Shown here piece after piece: positions 1 through 7,283 of a DNA stretch of 64,000 nucleotides. The translations under genes and the position numbers were made by a program. This stretch comes from a virus. The first letter of the stretch is position 1. Every line of letters starts with the position of its first letter. The notes under the pieces are model-generated. The model did not search any database. It saw only the letters and a list, made by a program, of their open reading frames with translations, and was not told the DNA's origin. The DNA is taken from positions 56,143 through 120,142 of IMG/VR virus record IMGVR_UViG_3300034073_001700; one strand, written 5' to 3'.

Positions 1-2
1 TT

Positions 3-440
3 TCTTGTACCAATAACTTTTCCTTAGAGGCAGCAGCCGAACTTGACTATAAAATAATTTTTTCTTACAAAGATTACAAGTTTGGATATTTTTTAGATAA
101 AAGCGTAGAAGGTCAGGAAAAGCCTGGGGATACTTTTGATTTATCTGGTAAAAAGATAACATTGGCAATATCTCCAATCATAAGAGAGACCCAGGAAGAA
201 ATAGACAGCGAGTTTCCAAAAGATGTAATTGTTCACCTATACGGTGGCAAGTCATATAAAGATAGACCAAGATTTGCAAAAGATACAGCATATTTTACGT
301 ATGACAGGTTTGTTACTTTTATAAAAGAATTAGAAGAAAGTGGTATTAAAGAAATTCTTCTAAACGGAATACCTGAATCTGAAAGAAATAATTTAATTAG
401 TTACGTTAAGAGGTATATAGAAGAACATGGAAATAATTAA
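3..440 (+). CDS. Hypothetical protein, 5' end outside the window
   Basis: An open frame runs from the first bases of the window to a TAA at 438-440, giving about 145 visible residues. A TTG at 162 could be read as a start, but the frame is open upstream of it and has coding character, so the true start most likely lies before base 1. No domain was recognised. The C-terminal part is predicted helical and Lys/Glu-rich. The next gene starts inside it (14-nt overlap), which implies one transcript and translational coupling. Confidence 0.6.
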   Translation, partial: SCTNNFSLEAAAELDYKIIFSYKDYKFGYFLDKSVEGQEKPGDTFDLSGKKITLAISPIIRETQEEIDSEFPKDVIVHLYGGKSYKDRPRFAKDTAYFTYDRFVTFIKELEESGIKEILLNGIPESERNNLISYVKRYIEEHGNN

Positions 441-984
441 ATTTGAAAATGTTTTTACTAAAGAGCAACTAAAAACAATTAAAGAAGTAATTAGTTCTTC
501 TGAAATAGACCAAATAAATACAGAATTAGGAAGATTACAATATAAGTCACCTTTGGATTTTCCATTTGATTTATTAAATGAAATTAATTATTTAATTTTT
601 AAAAATTTTAACAACTTAGCATTAGGCCCTGTTTCGGTAGTAGAATATAGTGCAAAATATGGTAAGCCAAATTTGCCAGTACATTACGATCATGATTCAA
701 GTGACCTGGTATTTAATTTTCAACTGGAATCAAACACATCTTGGGATATTGGCATAGATAAAACTGTTTATAGTTTAAAAGATAATGAGGCTATCCTATT
801 TAATCCAAATAAATACACTCATTGGAGACCGCATAAAACCTTTAAGGATGGTGAATATGTTAAGATGATATTCTTTAGGTTTCATAATCCAACAGAAATA
901 TCAGATTATTCTCACCTTGATTTGAGTCAAGAGAATGAAATTTTTAAAGAAGTTCGTGAATTTAGGGATAGCCTGGGCACTTGA
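427..984 (+). CDS. 2OG-Fe(II) oxygenase-like protein
   Basis: A 185-aa protein with the spacing of a double-stranded beta-helix dioxygenase. An HxD pair is visible at H86-Y-D88, a distal His candidate at H132 (or H136) and a basic residue near the end of the fold (R151) that could hold 2-oxoglutarate. These proteins couple oxidation of 2OG to hydroxylation of a protein, nucleic acid or small molecule; the substrate cannot be told. It overlaps the upstream gene by 14 nt. The -35 of the next promoter overlaps its stop codon. A cupin without catalytic activity is the alternative. Confidence 0.6.
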   Translation: MEIIKFENVFTKEQLKTIKEVISSSEIDQINTELGRLQYKSPLDFPFDLLNEINYLIFKNFNNLALGPVSVVEYSAKYGKPNLPVHYDHDSSDLVFNFQLESNTSWDIGIDKTVYSLKDNEAILFNPNKYTHWRPHKTFKDGEYVKMIFFRFHNPTEISDYSHLDLSQENEIFKEVREFRDSLGT

Positions 985-1010
985 CAAATACCCCCACTCT
1001 GTTCTATAAT
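981..1010 (+). promoter_or_regulatory. Sigma70-type promoter
   Basis: TTGACA at 981-986 and TATAAT at 1005-1010 with an 18-bp spacer, both perfect consensus hexamers. It overlaps the stop codon of the oxygenase gene and drives the 53-aa gene and the secreted-protein gene. It is the only promoter seen here with a full -35; most others rely on an extended -10. Confidence 0.8.
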
Positions 1011-1048
1011 TAATACTGTAAGCACACAACCTAACAGAAAGATATAAC

Positions 1049-1210
1049 ATGAGCAGATCATTTGCAGAGGCAGTTAAGTATAACGATACATATTCATCAA
1101 TGTTTGGACAAGATACAGTAATGGATCAGCCTACATGGGGAATTTTTCAAGATGCCCCCAGATTTCATGATGATTGGAACGAAGATCTATTTGAAGATGG
1201 TGAGGAATAA
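1049..1210 (+). CDS. Small acidic hypothetical protein (53 aa)
   Basis: ATG at 1049 to TAA at 1208-1210. The product begins MSRSFAEAVKY and ends in a strongly acidic tail with D/E runs and three Trp/Phe-rich patches. It lies directly behind a consensus promoter and ends 2 nt before the secreted-protein gene, so the two are co-transcribed. No family recognised. Acidic phage proteins of this size include DNA mimics and inhibitors, but nothing here proves that. Confidence 0.6.
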   Translation: MSRSFAEAVKYNDTYSSMFGQDTVMDQPTWGIFQDAPRFHDDWNEDLFEDGEE

Positions 1211-1212
1211 TA

Positions 1213-2427
1213 ATGAAAAAGTTAATCGCTATTGTTTTTGCAGTTTCTTTAATTGCTCCCTCGCCTGCTCAGGCTGATGATTTTTCTGACAAGACAAAGT
1301 TACAACAAGAGGCAGAGACTTTATACAGAACATCTCTTGAGCAAATTAATCAACAATACTCTAAAAATGTTTTAGATATTAAAAATAATTATGACCTAAA
1401 TTTACAAAAAATCAAAAACACTGCTGGTGTTAAAGAAACACAATCTATTTCTGACTATAACAATGCATTGTTAAAGTGGAAAGAAGTAGATCAGGTCAAG
1501 TTAAATAATTTTAGACCATATTCATGGCCTCTTGATGCAGGGAAATCATTTACATACACAATCAATAGTCCGTTTGTTGCGGGTGGGGTTTTGTCAGATA
1601 CCTTATCTTATCAAGATGATCCTCATGCTTTTAAAAATATCTTTAATGTAGTAAATTTTGATTCATGCTATGCAAATAATACATGGGCATGTCCACAAAA
1701 CAATATCTATCAACTCAAAGAAAGAGTTGATCGTAGACCAACATGGGATTTTGAAGGTATATCAAAAGGTGCAGTTTTTCATAAAACAACAGTCGCTTCT
1801 ACCATAGTTGCGTTTAATAACTCTTTATTAATTTCAGTAAAAGATGATGGATCGGCGGTACCTTTTTCAGAGTTTAGTTCTATTAGAAATAATGCAAAAA
1901 CATCTTACCTTAATATGCTATCTGCTCAGTCTGAACACCAAGCATTGATTGCATCAGTAAATACCGAATATGCTAATCAAATGTCAAATGCTGAAAAGTC
2001 TAAAAATTCTTTAATTGCAAAAGCAGAGTCGGACAGATCTGGCACATTATCTTCTATTAGTTGGGTTGATAATGCTAACAAGACACTGATTTCACATTTT
2101 CCAGACAAAGTTAAGTCTGAATTGATGAAAGATGGATACTTTAAACCATTAAAGCCATTTTATTATACTTCAAAAACTGGAAGGTATATTGTAAGTGCTA
2201 CAATGATTGATAACTATACTGTAGTTGCTACGGCTGGTCCAGAATACAAAAGATATAAGTATGTTTATACAAAAAAAGAACAGGCTGATCATATCAAAAG
2301 TTCTAAAAATTTGCTAAAGAAGCAAACAAAACCATATTACGATACAATTAATCAGGCAAAATCTATGGGATGGAAGGTAGAGTGTAAGGATAAAACCCCT
2401 TGCAAAATTAAATATATCAAAAACTAA
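1213..2427 (+). CDS. Sec-exported coiled-coil protein
   Basis: A 404-aa protein with a clear Sec signal peptide: MKK, a hydrophobic core over residues 4-16, and an Ala-x-Ala-like site near AQA-DD (residues 20-22). The mature part starts with a helical Gln/Asn/Lys-rich stretch (about 25-100), then a globular middle with two Cys in a CYANNTWAC segment, a second helical stretch (about 225-275) and a basic C-terminus with a Cys pair near the end. It sits 2 nt after the 53-aa gene. Function unknown; a secreted host-surface or superinfection factor is only a guess. Confidence 0.7.
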   Translation: MKKLIAIVFAVSLIAPSPAQADDFSDKTKLQQEAETLYRTSLEQINQQYSKNVLDIKNNYDLNLQKIKNTAGVKETQSISDYNNALLKWKEVDQVKLNNFRPYSWPLDAGKSFTYTINSPFVAGGVLSDTLSYQDDPHAFKNIFNVVNFDSCYANNTWACPQNNIYQLKERVDRRPTWDFEGISKGAVFHKTTVASTIVAFNNSLLISVKDDGSAVPFSEFSSIRNNAKTSYLNMLSAQSEHQALIASVNTEYANQMSNAEKSKNSLIAKAESDRSGTLSSISWVDNANKTLISHFPDKVKSELMKDGYFKPLKPFYYTSKTGRYIVSATMIDNYTVVATAGPEYKRYKYVYTKKEQADHIKSSKNLLKKQTKPYYDTINQAKSMGWKVECKDKTPCKIKYIKN

Positions 2428-2434
2428 GGTTTAA

Positions 2435-2508
2435 GGAGCAGTAGCCAAGTTGGTCAAGGCCCCGAACTCATAATTCGGTTATCGTAGGTTCGAGTCCTAC
2501 CTGCTCTA
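2435..2508 (+). tRNA. tRNA with CAT anticodon (Met or Ile2)
   Basis: Full cloverleaf: 7-bp acceptor stem (2435-2441 with 2501-2507, G-U at the first pair), D arm GCC/GGC, anticodon stem CCGAA/TTCGG with loop CTCATAA, T arm GTAGG/CCTAC with TTCGAGT loop, discriminator A. CCA is not encoded. Anticodon CAT fits elongator Met or, after lysidine modification, Ile(AUA), a codon this AT-rich genome uses often; the sequence alone does not separate them. Confidence 0.92.
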
Positions 2509-2511
2509 CAG

Positions 2512-2520
2512 TGATACAAT
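2512..2520 (+). promoter_or_regulatory. Extended -10 promoter in front of tRNA-Asn
   Basis: TGA-TACAAT at 2512-2520. The expected start point (about 2527) is 1-2 nt before the 5' end of tRNA-Asn, so tRNA-Asn may be made with almost no 5' leader to trim. Confidence 0.45.
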
Positions 2521-2528
2521 AGAATAAT

Positions 2529-2601
2529 TGATCTGTAGTTCAGTTGGTAGAACACTCGACTGTTAATCGAGATGTCGCAGGATCGAGACCTGCCAGATCA
2601 G
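2529..2601 (+). tRNA. tRNA-Asn (GTT)
   Basis: Perfect 7-bp acceptor stem TGATCTG/CAGATCA, D arm GTTC/GAAC, anticodon stem CTCGA/TCGAG with loop CTGTTAA, T arm GCAGG/CCTGC, discriminator G. CCA is not encoded. Confidence 0.94.
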
Positions 2602-2605
2602 CGAA

Positions 2606-2679
2606 GGTCCGTTAGTTCAGTTGGTTAGAACGCTACCCTGTCACGGTAGAGGTCGTGAGTTCAAGTCTCATACGGATCG
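2606..2679 (+). tRNA. tRNA-Asp (GTC)
   Basis: Acceptor GGTCCGT/ACGGATC (one G-U), D arm GTTC/GAAC, anticodon stem CTACC/GGTAG with loop CTGTCAC, T arm GTGAG/CTCAT with TTCAAGT, discriminator G. It follows tRNA-Asn by 4 nt. Confidence 0.93.
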
Positions 2680-2681
2680 CA

Positions 2682-2754
2682 GAGAAGGTAGGTGCTGTAT
2701 GTGTGCCAGGGAAAAGGGAAACACATGTATAGCAAGTTGCAACCCTACCTTCTC
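2682..2754 (+). ncRNA. Long structured hairpin inside the tRNA cluster
   Basis: A perfect 11-bp outer stem (2682-2692 with 2744-2754, arm GAGAAGGTAGG) stacks on a 13-bp inner stem (2693-2705 with 2722-2734, three G-U pairs). A 9-nt bulge AGTTGCAAC sits on the 3' strand and a purine-rich loop of 16 nt caps it. It fills the spacer between tRNA-Asp and tRNA-Glu and does not fold as a standard cloverleaf. It could be a small RNA, a tRNA-processing or stability element, or a degenerate tRNA-like relic. Confidence 0.6.
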
Positions 2755-2762
2755 CCTATTTT

Positions 2763-2834
2763 GGCACTATCGTCTATCGGCTAGGACATCGCCCTTTCAC
2801 GGCGGAAAGACGGGTTCGATTCCCGTTAGTGCTA
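2763..2834 (+). tRNA. tRNA-Glu (TTC)
   Basis: Acceptor GGCACTA/TAGTGCT (G-U at pair 1), anticodon stem TCGCC/GGCGG with loop CTTTCAC (anticodon TTC), T arm ACGGG/CCCGT with TTCGATT, discriminator A. Last tRNA of the first cluster. Confidence 0.92.
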
Positions 2835-2847
2835 CACTTTAAAGTTA

Positions 2848-2856
2848 TGGTATTAT
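2848..2856 (+). promoter_or_regulatory. Extended -10 promoter, leaderless start
   Basis: TGG-TATTAT at 2848-2856 with exactly 6 nt before the ATG at 2863, so the predicted transcript starts at the start codon. No Shine-Dalgarno is present. Confidence 0.55.
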
Positions 2857-2862
2857 ATAGAG

Positions 2863-3546
2863 ATGGAAAAAATATATTTAGATGAAGACAAAAAGGTTTG
2901 GATTATTGAAAACTTCCTTACCGAAGAAGAACTAAAATGGTTTAAAGAGCAAACCGACGATGAAAATGGGTGGTACCCAACAATGAGGTCTCCATATAGA
3001 AATATATTAAATAAATTTTTAAATATCGTTCCAAGATATGACGACACTGGTAACATTATATTCCCAGATGAAAACTCTCAAGTATTACAACTAGAAATTT
3101 TTACTAAACCTGGCGGAATTTGGGATAGACTTGAATCTGTATTGCCACCAGTATATGGAAGACATGCTACATTACAATCTTTTAAGTATATGACAGATGA
3201 AGAAATAAAGGAAGCAGTAAACGATACATTATTAAGAGAATATAAGATTAAAGTTGAAGATATAGACTTTGCTATGTACTGGCATCAAGATCCAGATGAA
3301 GAGCAGAACATAATTTGTTCTTTTAGTCTTTACCTAAACGACGACTTTGAAGGTGGAGAATTGGAATTTGCAGAAGTTCCAATCAAACTAAAGCCAAAGG
3401 CTGGGACCTTGGCCGTAATACCTGGCGGACATAAGTATCGACATAGGGTAAATAAGGTGTTAGGCCCTAATTCACGTCATACCCTATATGGAAACTCTTT
3501 TATAGATGCTTCTAAGATACCTCAAAGCACAAAAGATGACTGCTAA
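2863..3546 (+). CDS. 2OG-Fe(II) oxygenase (prolyl-4-hydroxylase type)
   Basis: A 227-aa protein with a complete Fe/2OG site: H141-Q-D143, distal H194 in the YRHRV segment and R205 in SRHTLYG, together with the typical strand FEGGELEF between them. The family hydroxylates proline or other residues of peptides, or free substrates. Its start has no ribosome binding site and lies 6 nt after a -10 element, suggesting leaderless translation. It directly precedes the peroxide cassette. The substrate is unknown. Confidence 0.82.
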   Translation: MEKIYLDEDKKVWIIENFLTEEELKWFKEQTDDENGWYPTMRSPYRNILNKFLNIVPRYDDTGNIIFPDENSQVLQLEIFTKPGGIWDRLESVLPPVYGRHATLQSFKYMTDEEIKEAVNDTLLREYKIKVEDIDFAMYWHQDPDEEQNIICSFSLYLNDDFEGGELEFAEVPIKLKPKAGTLAVIPGGHKYRHRVNKVLGPNSRHTLYGNSFIDASKIPQSTKDDC

Positions 3547-3551
3547 AAGAG

Positions 3552-3560
3552 TGTTATAAT
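3552..3560 (+). promoter_or_regulatory. Extended -10 promoter of the Gpx-like gene
   Basis: TGT-TATAAT at 3552-3560, no recognisable -35. Unlike the leaderless genes it is followed by a leader with AGGAGG (3577-3582), 6 nt before ATG 3589. Confidence 0.65.
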
Positions 3561-3588
3561 AATCCCATAACCCCACAGGAGGTAATTG

Positions 3589-4404
3589 ATGAAATCAATT
3601 TACGATATCGAATTGGAATCAGCCGAAGGCGTTCCACACTTTATGCAACAGTTTAAGGGCAAAGCGATCATGCTTATCAACACAACAGTTGGTTGTGGAA
3701 ATGCTGGTCAAATGCAACCCATTCAATGGATACAGGAAGACCTTGCGGGAGAAGATTTCTCCGTTGTTGCAATCCCAACAAATGATTTCTGTGGCCCAAG
3801 CATTACAAAAGGCAAGTGGTCTAAAGGAATTGAAAAAGGTTTAGACTCAAAGAACTACGGAGAAGATGTATACGGAGTTACATTCCCATTCTCACAAATG
3901 ATTACATCTAATCCAGCAGAGATTCCATTAGAGGCTCCATGGCTTGGAAAAGGCCCAGGACTTAACGGAAATGGAGAGCCTTTTGGAGAAAGACACGAAC
4001 TTTATTTAGAAGTTTCAGAACAAATTAAAGCAATACAGTTAAAGAAAATAGAACTTGGTATTGTAGAAAGGACAGATTACGAATCACGTTATTTAAATGA
4101 ACACAACGGTGGCTTGTATATGAACTGTAACTTTGAAAAATATTTAATTGATAAGGACGGATATGTTGTTAAGCACTATCCTTGCACAACATTAAATTAT
4201 GATGTTGAAAAGACACTCAAAGAAGACCTTTTAGAAAAGGGAATTTTTGCAAAAATGGGTCCAGATAGATCCCCTTCTATTTTTGACGAAGAAAACAGAG
4301 TTATCCGTGACCACATTCAGCGTCTTATGAATGGAGAAAAATCAATTATTAATCCTAGTAATACGCTAACAGAAAAGTCTAAAGAACCACTGACAATCTC
4401 ATAA
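3589..4404 (+). CDS. Divergent glutathione-peroxidase-like thiol peroxidase
   Basis: A 271-aa protein in the thioredoxin-fold Gpx family. The peroxidatic Cys motif is NTTVGCGNAG (C36), and the second and fourth family motifs are recognisable as IPTNDFC (64-68 region) and NCNFEKYLID. Compared with the usual Cys-Gln-Trp-Asn tetrad, Gln is Asp and Trp is Cys here; Cys and Asn remain. About 100 extra residues are inserted relative to a 160-aa Gpx. AGGAGG is spaced 6 nt from ATG 3589; a TTG at 3586 is too close. Likely reduces peroxides with a thioredoxin-type donor, or has a changed substrate. Confidence 0.7.
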   Translation: MKSIYDIELESAEGVPHFMQQFKGKAIMLINTTVGCGNAGQMQPIQWIQEDLAGEDFSVVAIPTNDFCGPSITKGKWSKGIEKGLDSKNYGEDVYGVTFPFSQMITSNPAEIPLEAPWLGKGPGLNGNGEPFGERHELYLEVSEQIKAIQLKKIELGIVERTDYESRYLNEHNGGLYMNCNFEKYLIDKDGYVVKHYPCTTLNYDVEKTLKEDLLEKGIFAKMGPDRSPSIFDEENRVIRDHIQRLMNGEKSIINPSNTLTEKSKEPLTIS

Positions 4405-4416
4405 AAATATAAACTA

Positions 4417-4462
4417 TTTTCTCCTATGGTATACTTAATATATAGCATAGGAGAAAATTTTT
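4417..4462 (+). promoter_or_regulatory. RBS-sequestering hairpin with a -10 element in the loop
   Basis: A perfect 12-bp stem, TTTTCTCCTATG (4417-4428) with CATAGGAGAAAA (4446-4457), 17-nt loop. The right arm contains the AGGAG site of the gpx start at 4463. TGG-TATACT at 4427-4435 would start RNA near 4442, after the left arm, leaving the site free. Read-through RNA from upstream would fold and hide it. The run of five T after the stem means it could also act as an intrinsic terminator of the upstream gene. Confidence 0.7.
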
Positions 4463-4894
4463 ATGAGCATATATGATTTATCATTTACTGATAACAATAA
4501 AAATGTTATACAGTTAAAGAATTTTGAAGGAAAAAATATATTAATAGTCAACACTGCAAGTCATTGTGGAAATACCCCACAGTATGCAGATTTACAAAAA
4601 ATACAAAGTGATTCGTTGGTTGTTATTGGCTTTCCTTGCAACCAGTTTGGTAATCAGGAGCCAGGAACCAATGATGAAATTAAGGCTTTTTGTACAACTA
4701 ATTACGGTGTAACCTTCCCAGTGTCTGAAAAGGTAGAGGTTAATGGTCCTAACGCTCACCCTATATATAAGTACTGCAAAGAGGCTACTGGAGTAAGTAA
4801 TATTGGATGGAACTTTGAGAAGTTTTTAATATCTGCTGATGGGTCCATCTCTCATTATCCTACATCTTGCCCAGTATCTGATATAATAAAATAA
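4463..4894 (+). CDS. gpx: Glutathione peroxidase family protein (Cys type)
   Basis: A 143-aa single-domain Gpx. Motifs in order: NTASHCGNTPQY with peroxidatic C35 in the Sec position, FPCNQFG with Gln61, and GWNFEKFLI with Trp and Asn, giving the complete tetrad. C78 in AFCTTNYG is a good candidate resolving Cys, which points to thioredoxin rather than glutathione as reductant; Actinobacteria generally lack glutathione. Reduces H2O2 and lipid peroxides in the cytoplasm. It sits between a divergent Gpx-like gene and katG, and a hairpin covers its ribosome binding site. Confidence 0.9.
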   Translation: MSIYDLSFTDNNKNVIQLKNFEGKNILIVNTASHCGNTPQYADLQKIQSDSLVVIGFPCNQFGNQEPGTNDEIKAFCTTNYGVTFPVSEKVEVNGPNAHPIYKYCKEATGVSNIGWNFEKFLISADGSISHYPTSCPVSDIIK

Positions 4895-4904
4895 CTACTA
4901 GTAG
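4879..4904 (+). promoter_or_regulatory. katG promoter with palindrome at the start point
   Basis: TGA-TATAAT at 4879-4887, inside the last codons of gpx. The predicted start point (about 4894) coincides with a perfect 10-bp palindrome CTACTAGTAG at 4895-4904, placed where a repressor would block initiation. The ribosome site GAAAGAAG follows. Confidence 0.5.
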
Positions 4905-4915
4905 AAAGAAGCATA

Positions 4916-7000
4916 ATGTCAGAAGCAAAATGCCCATTCACAGGCAATAGCCTAACAAACGAAGGAACATATAATAAGGATTGGTGGCCAAACCAGTTAG
5001 ATTTGTCTCCTTTAAGAAAAAATTCAGAAAAATCTGATCCTATGGGAGAAGACTTTGACTACGCTAAAGAGTTTAATAGTTTAGATCTTGATACTCTTAA
5101 GGCTGATATTGAGGAAGTTATGACTACCTCGCAAGATTGGTGGCCTGCCGATTACGGTAACTACGGCCCACTATTCATTCGTATGGCATGGCACTCTGCA
5201 GGTACATACAGAACAACTGATGGTCGTGGTGGCGCAGGAGAAGGCCTACATAGATTTGCTCCACAAAATTCATGGCCAGATAATGGTAATTTAGATAAGG
5301 CTCGAAGACTTCTTTGGCCTATTAAGAAGAAGTATGGAAAGAAGATTTCATGGGCAGACCTCATGATTCTTGCTGGTAACGTTGCTTTAGAAAACATGGG
5401 CTTTAAGACTTTCGGTTTTGGTGGAGGTCGTGAAGATGTTTGGGAAGCAGATGATACTTACTGGGGTAGTGAAAAGGAATGGCTTGCAGACAATCGCTAT
5501 AGCGGAGATCGTGAGTTAGAGAATCCTCTTGCTGCAGTTCAGATGGGTTTGATTTATGTAAACCCTGAGGGTCCAAATGGTAATCCAGATCCACTTCTAT
5601 CTGCTCGTGATATTCGTGAGACATTTGCTCGTATGGCAATGAACGATGAAGAGACTGTAGCACTTATTGCTGGAGGACATGCATTTGGTAAAGCACATGG
5701 TGCTGGAGATCCTAAGCATGTTGGTCCAGAACCAGAAGGTGCACCAATTGAAGAACAAGGTCTTGGATGGAAAAATTCATTTGGAAAGGGTAATGCAGAA
5801 GATACTATTACAAGTGGTATCGAAGGTGCATGGACTCCAACTCCAACAAAGTGGGATAACACCTACCTTAAACTATTATTTAAGTATGACTGGAAGCAGG
5901 TAAAGAGTCCTGCTGGTGCTACACAATGGATTCCCACAGATGAGTCTGCTGCTAATTTAGTTCCAGACGCACACGTTGAGGGTAAATTCCATGCTCCAGT
6001 TATGACAACTGCAGACTTAGCACTTAAGTTTGATCCAGAATATGAAAAGATTTCAAGACGATTCCTTGAAGACTTTGACTATTTCTCTGATCAATTTGCT
6101 CGTGCCTGGTTTAAGTTGACGCATAGAGATATGGGTCCAATTGCAAGGTATCTTGGTAAAGAGGTTCCTGTAGAAGAACTAATTTGGCAGGACCCAGTTC
6201 CTGTATCAATTACAAAGGATATTGATGTAGAGAGTATTAAGAATAGAATTAAATCTTCTGATATTCCTATGTATCATTTTGTCTATACGGCATGGGCTTC
6301 TGCGTCTACCTTCCGCAAAACAGATAAGCGTGGTGGTGCAAATGGCGCTCGTATACTACTTGAGCCACAGCGTAGTTGGGAAGTAAATGATAACTCAATA
6401 ATTTCTAGCGCTGTTGATTTCCTTAGCACGGTTCAAAAAGAACATATGATTTCTATGGCAGATTTAATTGTTCTTGCTGGATGTGCAGCAATCGAAAAGG
6501 CTTCTGGAGAAAGAGTTAAGGTTCCATTTACTCCTGGTCGTGGAGATGCAACTCAAGAGCAGACCGATGTTGAGTCTTTCAAAGTTCTTGAACCTATCGC
6601 AGATGGCTTTAGAAATTATTTAGGAAAAGGCACTACAGTTCCTTCAGAAATTTTGTTGGTAGAGAAGGCTAATATGCTAAATCTAACCCCAGTAGAGATG
6701 GTTGTTCTTCTTGCTGGAATGAGAACATTAGTGATTGATACACTAAATAATGGCTATCTGATTAGTCTTTTGTCTGGACAAATTTCTTGGAAGCAAACAT
6801 CTATTGATAATTTCCAAGGATATGTCAACGGAGAACTAGTTGGTAATGCAACTCGTGTTGATCTGATTACTGGATCAAACTCAGAACTCCGTGCTATTGC
6901 AGAGGTATATGCTTCTGACGATGCAAATGATAAGTTTGTGTCTGACTTTGCTAAAGCATGGAATAAGGTAATGATGCTTGATAGGTTTGATGTCAAGTAA
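4916..7000 (+). CDS. katG: Catalase-peroxidase KatG
   Basis: A 694-aa bifunctional haem enzyme that dismutates H2O2 and has peroxidase activity. The N-terminal active domain is complete: distal R89, W92, H93 (RMAWHSAG), Y214 and M240, which together with W92 would form the Met-Tyr-Trp adduct needed for catalase activity, and proximal H255 ([11 protein letters not shown]). The C-terminal non-haem domain is also full length, so the gene is intact and slightly shorter than the common 720-750 aa. It has its own extended -10 and follows two Gpx-type genes. An intact katG is not a standard phage gene and implies host origin. Confidence 0.97.
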   Translation: MSEAKCPFTGNSLTNEGTYNKDWWPNQLDLSPLRKNSEKSDPMGEDFDYAKEFNSLDLDTLKADIEEVMTTSQDWWPADYGNYGPLFIRMAWHSAGTYRTTDGRGGAGEGLHRFAPQNSWPDNGNLDKARRLLWPIKKKYGKKISWADLMILAGNVALENMGFKTFGFGGGREDVWEADDTYWGSEKEWLADNRYSGDRELENPLAAVQMGLIYVNPEGPNGNPDPLLSARDIRETFARMAMNDEETVALIAGGHAFGKAHGAGDPKHVGPEPEGAPIEEQGLGWKNSFGKGNAEDTITSGIEGAWTPTPTKWDNTYLKLLFKYDWKQVKSPAGATQWIPTDESAANLVPDAHVEGKFHAPVMTTADLALKFDPEYEKISRRFLEDFDYFSDQFARAWFKLTHRDMGPIARYLGKEVPVEELIWQDPVPVSITKDIDVESIKNRIKSSDIPMYHFVYTAWASASTFRKTDKRGGANGARILLEPQRSWEVNDNSIISSAVDFLSTVQKEHMISMADLIVLAGCAAIEKASGERVKVPFTPGRGDATQEQTDVESFKVLEPIADGFRNYLGKGTTVPSEILLVEKANMLNLTPVEMVVLLAGMRTLVIDTLNNGYLISLLSGQISWKQTSIDNFQGYVNGELVGNATRVDLITGSNSELRAIAEVYASDDANDKFVSDFAKAWNKVMMLDRFDVK

Positions 7001-7012
7001 TAAGTAGGGGTT

Positions 7013-7084
7013 GCCTCCTTAACTCAGGGGTAGAGTACCCGCCTTGTAAGCGGGTTGTCGTAGGTTCAAATCCTACAGGAGGCT
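7013..7084 (+). tRNA. tRNA-Thr (TGT)
   Basis: Perfect 7-bp acceptor stem GCCTCCT/AGGAGGC, D arm ACTC/GAGT, anticodon stem CCCGC/GCGGG with loop CTTGTAA, T arm GTAGG/CCTAC, discriminator T. It lies 12 nt after katG, outside the first tRNA cluster, so tRNA genes flank the peroxide cassette on both sides. Confidence 0.94.
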
Positions 7085-7085
7085 C

Positions 7086-7094
7086 TGATATAAT
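7086..7094 (+). promoter_or_regulatory. Extended -10 promoter, leaderless start
   Basis: TGA-TATAAT at 7086-7094 begins 2 nt after tRNA-Thr, and exactly 6 nt separate it from ATG 7101. No Shine-Dalgarno is present. Confidence 0.6.
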
Positions 7095-7100
7095 TTAATT

Positions 7101-7283
7101 ATGGATTTAGAAAAAGAAATTAAAAATATATTATTTAATATAGGAAAAGATATACAGATCCATAAACTTATTGATGGCAACATGATTATTGAAATAGATT
7201 ATGACAAATACGTATCTGAAATTAAAAATCTAATAGATAATTATTTACTGGAAGATGGATTCCAGAATAAAGAATCATTGTAA
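7101..7283 (+). CDS. Small hypothetical protein (60 aa)
   Basis: A 60-aa acidic, mostly helical protein beginning MDLEKEIKNILFNIG. The start is set by a -10 element 6 nt upstream. Its last 43 nt overlap the 3' end of the convergent sulfotransferase gene, marking the main strand switch of the window. No family recognised. Confidence 0.6.
   Translation: MDLEKEIKNILFNIGKDIQIHKLIDGNMIIEIDYDKYVSEIKNLIDNYLLEDGFQNKESL

Noticed and set aside
162-164. TTG as the start of the first gene
   Set aside because: The frame stays open with coding character to the first base of the window, so the gene is treated as truncated at its 5' end.
2621-2842. Open frame of 73 codons across the tRNA cluster
   Set aside because: It runs through tRNA-Asp, the structured element and tRNA-Glu; the sequence is explained by the RNA genes.
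5161-5862. Antisense open frames inside katG
   Set aside because: They mirror the codon pattern of katG and have no ribosome sites or recognisable domains.
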